Source: DYHD01 sp037445375
GTDB taxonomy: Bacteria > Nitrospirota > Thermodesulfovibrionia > Thermodesulfovibrionales > Dissulfurispiraceae
Reading direction: 5' to 3'
DNA length: 36,679 bases
NCBI GenBank assembly: GCA_037445375.1
Contig: JBBIKS010000019.1
Coordinates: forward strand, 1-36,679
Part shown: piece after piece, positions 32,910 to 36,679 of the stretch
Numbering within the stretch: position 1 is the first letter of the stretch
Layout: the number at the start of each line of letters is the position of its first letter
The notes under the pieces: generated by a model
What the model was told of the DNA's origin: nothing
Database searches by the model: none
Seen by the model: the letters and a program-made list of their open reading frames with translations, nothing else
Position numbers and translations under genes: made by a program

Positions 32910-34697
32910 TTATTCTTGCTCTTTTTCGTCCTCTTCCACAATATCTTTTTCTGGTAGTTTGAATTTTTCCGCCGATGAAATCATTACATTTGAGGTGTCC
33001 GTCAAGGACTTGGATATCTCCGTAAAATCTTGAACCAGTTTCAAGACTTGTAGTGAAACCATTTGCACCTCGTCCATTGACAGAACAACATCGGAGGTGA
33101 GTTTTTTCTGTCCTTCTGCAGATGTGCTGATTTCAGAGATTATAACGCCCGTGTCCTTGATAGTCTTTTCTATTTCTCTGAACGCAGCTTCGGTATCTGC
33201 TGCCATTTTAGTTCCTATCTCAACATATTTAGTTTCTTCCTCGAGATGCTTTGTTACAACTGCAGACTCCGTCTGAACAGCGTTAATAATCTCTGTTATC
33301 TGTTTTGTTGATTTACCAGCCTTTTCTGCAAGACTTCTAATTTCATCAGATATTACGACAAAGCCCTTGCCCTGCTCTCCCGCTCTCGTTGCTTCAATTG
33401 ATGCATTGATGGCAAGTATGTTTGTTCTATTAGCAATTTCATTAATCAGATGCGATATGGTAACGATCTCCATTAACCTCTCTGATAAGTATTTCATCCT
33501 TTTGTTAATAGCCTGAATTGTAAGTCTAATCAATTGAACACCTTCAATAGAACTCTCTACCGCTTTGCTACCTTTAATGATTGCCTTACTGGCATTTATA
33601 GATATTTCTTCTGCTATTTTTGCCTTATCAGTGATTTCACTTGCTGACATTGCAGCTTCATTAACCGACTCGGTTGCTCTTTTTACTTGAAGCATCTGAG
33701 ATGATGCTCCGCTTTCAAGTTCTTTTAAGACTTGGATCATCCTGATACTTTCATTGTTAAGCTCCCCGACAGAGCCTTTTACTTTTTCTATGAGTTCAGA
33801 AAGTCCATCAACCATCATGTTGAAAGCGTCTCCTAATGAACCGAAAACATCAGGCGTGACTTCAGACCTTTTAGTGAGATCTCCTTCAGATGCTGCGCTG
33901 AGGGTTTCTAAAAACTTAAAAATATTTTGCTGCATCTGTTTTCTTTCTTCATCGGTTTGAATCAAAGTAATCAGCCTGTCCATCGTTGAGTTAAAGGTTT
34001 CAGCTATGTCGCCAAACTCATCTTTTGTTGTTATATTGATTCGAGCGTCATAGTTTCCTTCTCTAACATTCTTTAGAGTTGTGTCAATAGACCCTAGAGG
34101 TCTTATTATGCGCGATTTAAACCATATAAAGTTAAATAACAATGCAATAAGAGCTGCTATGATTGTAAAATATGTTGCTATTCCCCTCAACTCAATTGGC
34201 GGAAGCACAGCTGCTTTAGGGATATCAACTGCTATGATGCCGGCATATTCTCCAGCTTTATAATTACTATGACATTTAAGGCATCCTTCTGTCATTTTCA
34301 TTGGTCTCGCATATTTATATGTTCCAGCATCAAATATATCGACATATTCAAGGTTTTTATCCTGTTTGAAAAGATTCAAGGCATTTGAGTCGAACTCTTC
34401 AAGCTTATCTGGGGTGTTAATATAAACCACTCGAAAGGTGTTTTCTTTTAAGGTTTCTGAATGGACTTGAGAGAAGTCTTTAGCAACAGTAACATGGTTT
34501 TTTGCATTGGGTGTGCCGATAACCCACTCTTGGAATGTAATCACTTCTTGACTGACAACCGCTGCTTCTTTTTTAAGTTGTGTTCTTTGCACATTGATTG
34601 CCAATGCTAATAATGCAGCTAAAAAAGCAACCACTGCGATACCAAAAACAGCACCTAATCCAATAAAAAGACTTCTCTTTTTAGCCTGATTTCCCAC
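32910..34697 (-). CDS. Methyl-accepting chemotaxis protein with heme-type DUF3365 sensor
   Basis: A 595-residue transmembrane chemoreceptor. Helix 1 is at about residues 12-34, then a periplasmic DUF3365/Tll0287-like domain that contains a c-type heme motif CLKCH (139-143). Helix 2 is at about 172-192, followed by HAMP. The signalling domain has the hairpin tip EIANRTNILAINASIEATRA and GKGFVVISDEIRSLAEKAG. A bound heme suggests sensing of redox state, oxygen or NO. The signalling helix has no clear C-terminal CheR-binding pentapeptide (it ends EDEKEQE). The GTG at 34697 is chosen over the GTG at 34706 because GAGGTGG lies 5 nt before it. An upstream sigma-70-like promoter is visible. Confidence 0.9.
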   Translation of the reverse strand: MGNQAKKRSLFIGLGAVFGIAVVAFLAALLALAINVQRTQLKKEAAVVSQEVITFQEWVIGTPNAKNHVTVAKDFSQVHSETLKENTFRVVYINTPDKLEEFDSNALNLFKQDKNLEYVDIFDAGTYKYARPMKMTEGCLKCHSNYKAGEYAGIIAVDIPKAAVLPPIELRGIATYFTIIAALIALLFNFIWFKSRIIRPLGSIDTTLKNVREGNYDARINITTKDEFGDIAETFNSTMDRLITLIQTDEERKQMQQNIFKFLETLSAASEGDLTKRSEVTPDVFGSLGDAFNMMVDGLSELIEKVKGSVGELNNESIRMIQVLKELESGASSQMLQVKRATESVNEAAMSASEITDKAKIAEEISINASKAIIKGSKAVESSIEGVQLIRLTIQAINKRMKYLSERLMEIVTISHLINEIANRTNILAINASIEATRAGEQGKGFVVISDEIRSLAEKAGKSTKQITEIINAVQTESAVVTKHLEEETKYVEIGTKMAADTEAAFREIEKTIKDTGVIISEISTSAEGQKKLTSDVVLSMDEVQMVSLQVLKLVQDFTEISKSLTDTSNVMISSAEKFKLPEKDIVEEDEKEQE

Positions 34698-34762
34698 TCT
34701 TGCCACCTCAAAGTTTATTTATTGCATTTGAATACTAAGAAAGCACAGCATGACGCTAAAAA

Positions 34763-34791
34763 TATTACTTAAATGGTAATTTATTGTCAAT
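34763..34791 (-). promoter_or_regulatory. Sigma-70 promoter for the chemoreceptor
   Basis: On the minus strand TTGACA (34791-34786) and TAATAT (34768-34763) are 17 nt apart. Transcription would start near 34756, about 60 nt before the GTG. I looked for a sigma-28 flagellar promoter and did not find one, so this receptor may be expressed apart from the flagellar regulon. Confidence 0.65.
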
Positions 34792-34878
34792 AATATTAAT
34801 CAGCCTTAAATGGCTATGCACGAATCCGAATAGTTAGCGCCCCGCGATGACGGCCTCTTATCTCTTTTTTAATCGTTA

Positions 34879-36627
34879 TCAGTCCTCAAAGGTTGCTCTC
34901 AACACTTCCTCAACAGATACAATGCCCTGCCTGACTTTTTCAAGACCGCTCTGACGTATTGTTACCATTCCCAGCCTCACAGCCTCTCTTTTCATTTCCA
35001 TAGCATTCGCACCTTGCAGTATTAATTCTTTCAGCTCGTCTTTCATGGGCATGACCTCATAAAGAGCTATCCTGCCTCGATAACCGGTATTGTTGCATCT
35101 TTGGCAGCCACTTCCAATGTAACATTTAATATCACTTACTTCTTCGGGTGAAAATCCAATATTTATCATAGTTGCTTCTGGAAGCTTGTGCTCAGTCTTA
35201 CAATGTGGGCATATCACTCTAACAAGCCGTTGTGCGGCTACCAATATCACTGAGGATGATACCAAAAATGGCTCGATCCCCATATTTATAAGTCTTGTGA
35301 TTGTAGCCGGCGCATTGTTAGTATGCAAAGTGCTTAATACCAAATGCCCTGTGAGTGCCGCCTTTACCGCTATTTCAGCAGTCTCAAAATCCCTTATCTC
35401 TCCCACCATTATTATGTCAGGGTCCTGCCTTAAAAATGATCTTAATGTGGACGCAAAAGTAAGCCCAATTTCTTCTTTGATTTGAACTTGATTAATGCCC
35501 GAGAAGTTATATTCTACAGGGTCCTCCGCAGTCATTATATTAACTTCAGGCTTGTTTAGTCGGGATAAAACGGAATAAAGGGTTGTTGTTTTTCCGCTCC
35601 CCGTTGGTCCTGTCACGAGTATCATGCCGTAAGGCCTTTCGATAGCGGTGAGAAAGTCCTCAAGAGGCTTCTGCCCAAGTCCAAGTTTTGCGAGATCAAG
35701 CTGGAGACCGGATTTATCGAGGATTCTTATGACCACTTTCTCCCCAAAAATAATCGGTAAAGTAGAGACCCTGAAATCTATTTTTCTTTTGTCGCCCAAT
35801 TTAAGTTTTATCCTGCCGTCTTGGGGCAGCCTTCTTTCAGATATATCCAGATTGGACATTATCTTTATTCTTGATATAAGGGCATTTTTTATTTTGACAG
35901 GAAGTTTCAATACAGAGGATAATATACCATCAATTCTAAACCTGACTATCAGTTCGGTCTCGGCAGGCTCTACATGGATGTCGCTGGCGCGGGAATTTAT
36001 AGCATTCAAAAAAATATTATTGACCAGCCTTATTATAGGCGCATCTATCTGCCTAAGCACATCATCTTCTTCTCTTTTGTCTTCAACAGTTACGTCGCCA
36101 AGTGCACTATCAATAGCTTTATTTAAGCTATCATCCTCTGAAAAATCGCCTTCTTGACCCTTAGTTTTGTCAGATGCCTTAGGAGCTTCTTTCTTCCTGT
36201 AATTTGTTTCTATCACCTCTATAATCTGTGATTCAGTCGCTATACATACAGAAATATTCATTCCAGTCAGAAATTTAATGTCGTTGATGGCAAAACGATT
36301 TGAGGGGTCAGAAATAGCAATCTTAAGAGATTCTCCATTTTTGGAAATGGGAATAACCTGATTTTTAACAATAAATTCATAAGGGATGAGTTTTATTAAC
36401 GAGGGATCAATTTTAAACCCTTCAAGATTGATGACCGGGGCTTGGTGTTGAATACTTAAAGCAGATGTGAGCTTTTCATCAGTTATATATCCTAATTTAA
36501 GCAGGACATGTCCAAGTCTTTTGCCCTCTTTTTTTTGAATCTGCATCGCTTCCAGAAGATGTTCTTCTGTGATTATCTTATTTTTCAGCAAAAAAAGCCC
36601 TAATGGGGAAGCTCCTACAACGCTCAT
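34879..36627 (-). CDS. Type IV pilus assembly / type II secretion ATPase (PilB/GspE family)
   Basis: A 582-residue hexameric cytosolic ATPase that drives pilus extension or type II secretion. An N-terminal GspE_N (MshEN) domain spans about 1-140. A variable, acidic linker follows. The core has Walker A GPTGSGKTT (340-348), the Asp box QDPDIIMVGEIRD (401-413) and the His box TGHLVLSTLHT (426-436). A tetracysteine zinc site (C473, C476, C508, C511) is present, as in PilB and GspE. PilB and GspE cannot be told apart by these motifs. I chose the ATG at 36627 because the family domain begins there; starts at 36642 and 36672 are also in frame, and none has a clear ribosome site. No other pilus gene is in view. 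Confidence 0.9.
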   Translation of the reverse strand: MSVVGASPLGLFLLKNKIITEEHLLEAMQIQKKEGKRLGHVLLKLGYITDEKLTSALSIQHQAPVINLEGFKIDPSLIKLIPYEFIVKNQVIPISKNGESLKIAISDPSNRFAINDIKFLTGMNISVCIATESQIIEVIETNYRKKEAPKASDKTKGQEGDFSEDDSLNKAIDSALGDVTVEDKREEDDVLRQIDAPIIRLVNNIFLNAINSRASDIHVEPAETELIVRFRIDGILSSVLKLPVKIKNALISRIKIMSNLDISERRLPQDGRIKLKLGDKRKIDFRVSTLPIIFGEKVVIRILDKSGLQLDLAKLGLGQKPLEDFLTAIERPYGMILVTGPTGSGKTTTLYSVLSRLNKPEVNIMTAEDPVEYNFSGINQVQIKEEIGLTFASTLRSFLRQDPDIIMVGEIRDFETAEIAVKAALTGHLVLSTLHTNNAPATITRLINMGIEPFLVSSSVILVAAQRLVRVICPHCKTEHKLPEATMINIGFSPEEVSDIKCYIGSGCQRCNNTGYRGRIALYEVMPMKDELKELILQGANAMEMKREAVRLGMVTIRQSGLEKVRQGIVSVEEVLRATFED

Positions 36628-36679
36628 GATATAAACATACATAATTAAATATATGAAAGTCAATAGTTTCAAAAGGTTT

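Noticed and set aside
34700..34878. Sigma-28 flagellar promoter for the chemoreceptor
   Set aside because: No TAAA-N15-GCCGATAA-like site is seen; a sigma-70 pair with 17-nt spacing fits instead.
1..36679. CRISPR arrays, tRNA and rRNA genes
   Set aside because: By eye I found no regularly spaced repeats, cloverleaf-like segments or rRNA-like sequence.

Overview
The window looks like a chromosomal segment of an anaerobic or microaerophilic Gram-negative bacterium with low-to-moderate GC content. The basis is a MurE with the meso-diaminopimelate motif, a periplasmic heme-type chemoreceptor, a type IV pilus ATPase, an FlhB-like orphan, a sigma-54 promoter, and a threonine/sulfur-carrier gene cluster. 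The overall gene mix resembles Nitrospirota (Thermodesulfovibrio-like) or the former Deltaproteobacteria. This placement is inference; no rRNA or taxonomic marker was available for comparison. I saw no tRNA, rRNA or CRISPR array.

Layout. 1-335: short repeats, possibly the edge of an insertion element. 336-3257 (-): symporter/histidine-kinase fusion. 3552-4199 (+): endonuclease III-like glycosylase. 4241-4510 (-): FlhB C-terminal-like protein. 4813-7090 (-): a compact transporter operon. It has three TTRCA-N4-TGYAA dyads, a textbook GG-N10-GC sigma-54 promoter, a 42-codon gene, a 106-codon membrane protein, an OFA-type MFS carrier, a 59-codon exported or anchored peptide, and a rho-independent terminator. 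7257-12245 (-): thrC-2, a MoaD/ThiS-like sulfur carrier with a tail beyond its Gly-Gly, a NIL-domain protein, thrC-1, a phosphoglycerate-mutase-like probable homoserine kinase, and dedA. 12351-15494: an accessory patch with a decayed REP-associated (Y1/RAYT-type) transposase and two AT-rich unknown genes. These genes are bracketed by inverted copies of a palindromic repeat whose stems differ by compensatory changes.

15540-16775 (-) is bioF. From 16873 (+) runs the division and cell wall (dcw) cluster: promoter, three-unit MraZ box, mraZ, a 57-codon unknown gene, rsmH, ftsL, a 314-nt repeat-filled gap, ftsI, murE, murF, mraY, a DD-carboxypeptidase, murD, ftsW, murG, murC, murB and a HAD phosphatase. 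It ends at a bidirectional terminator. ddl, ftsQ, ftsA and ftsZ are absent from this end of the cluster. The window closes with a heme-type methyl-accepting chemotaxis protein (-) and a PilB/GspE ATPase (-).

How the genes work together. The dcw genes convert UDP-GlcNAc-enolpyruvate (MurB substrate) through the Mur ligases to lipid I and lipid II (MraY, MurG). FtsW and FtsI then polymerise and cross-link peptidoglycan at the septum. The threonine cluster would phosphorylate homoserine and convert it to threonine. The second ThrC together with the sulfur carrier and the NIL protein suggests a linked sulfur-transfer step, possibly to homocysteine. The transporter operon appears to be switched on by an unseen NtrC-type activator.
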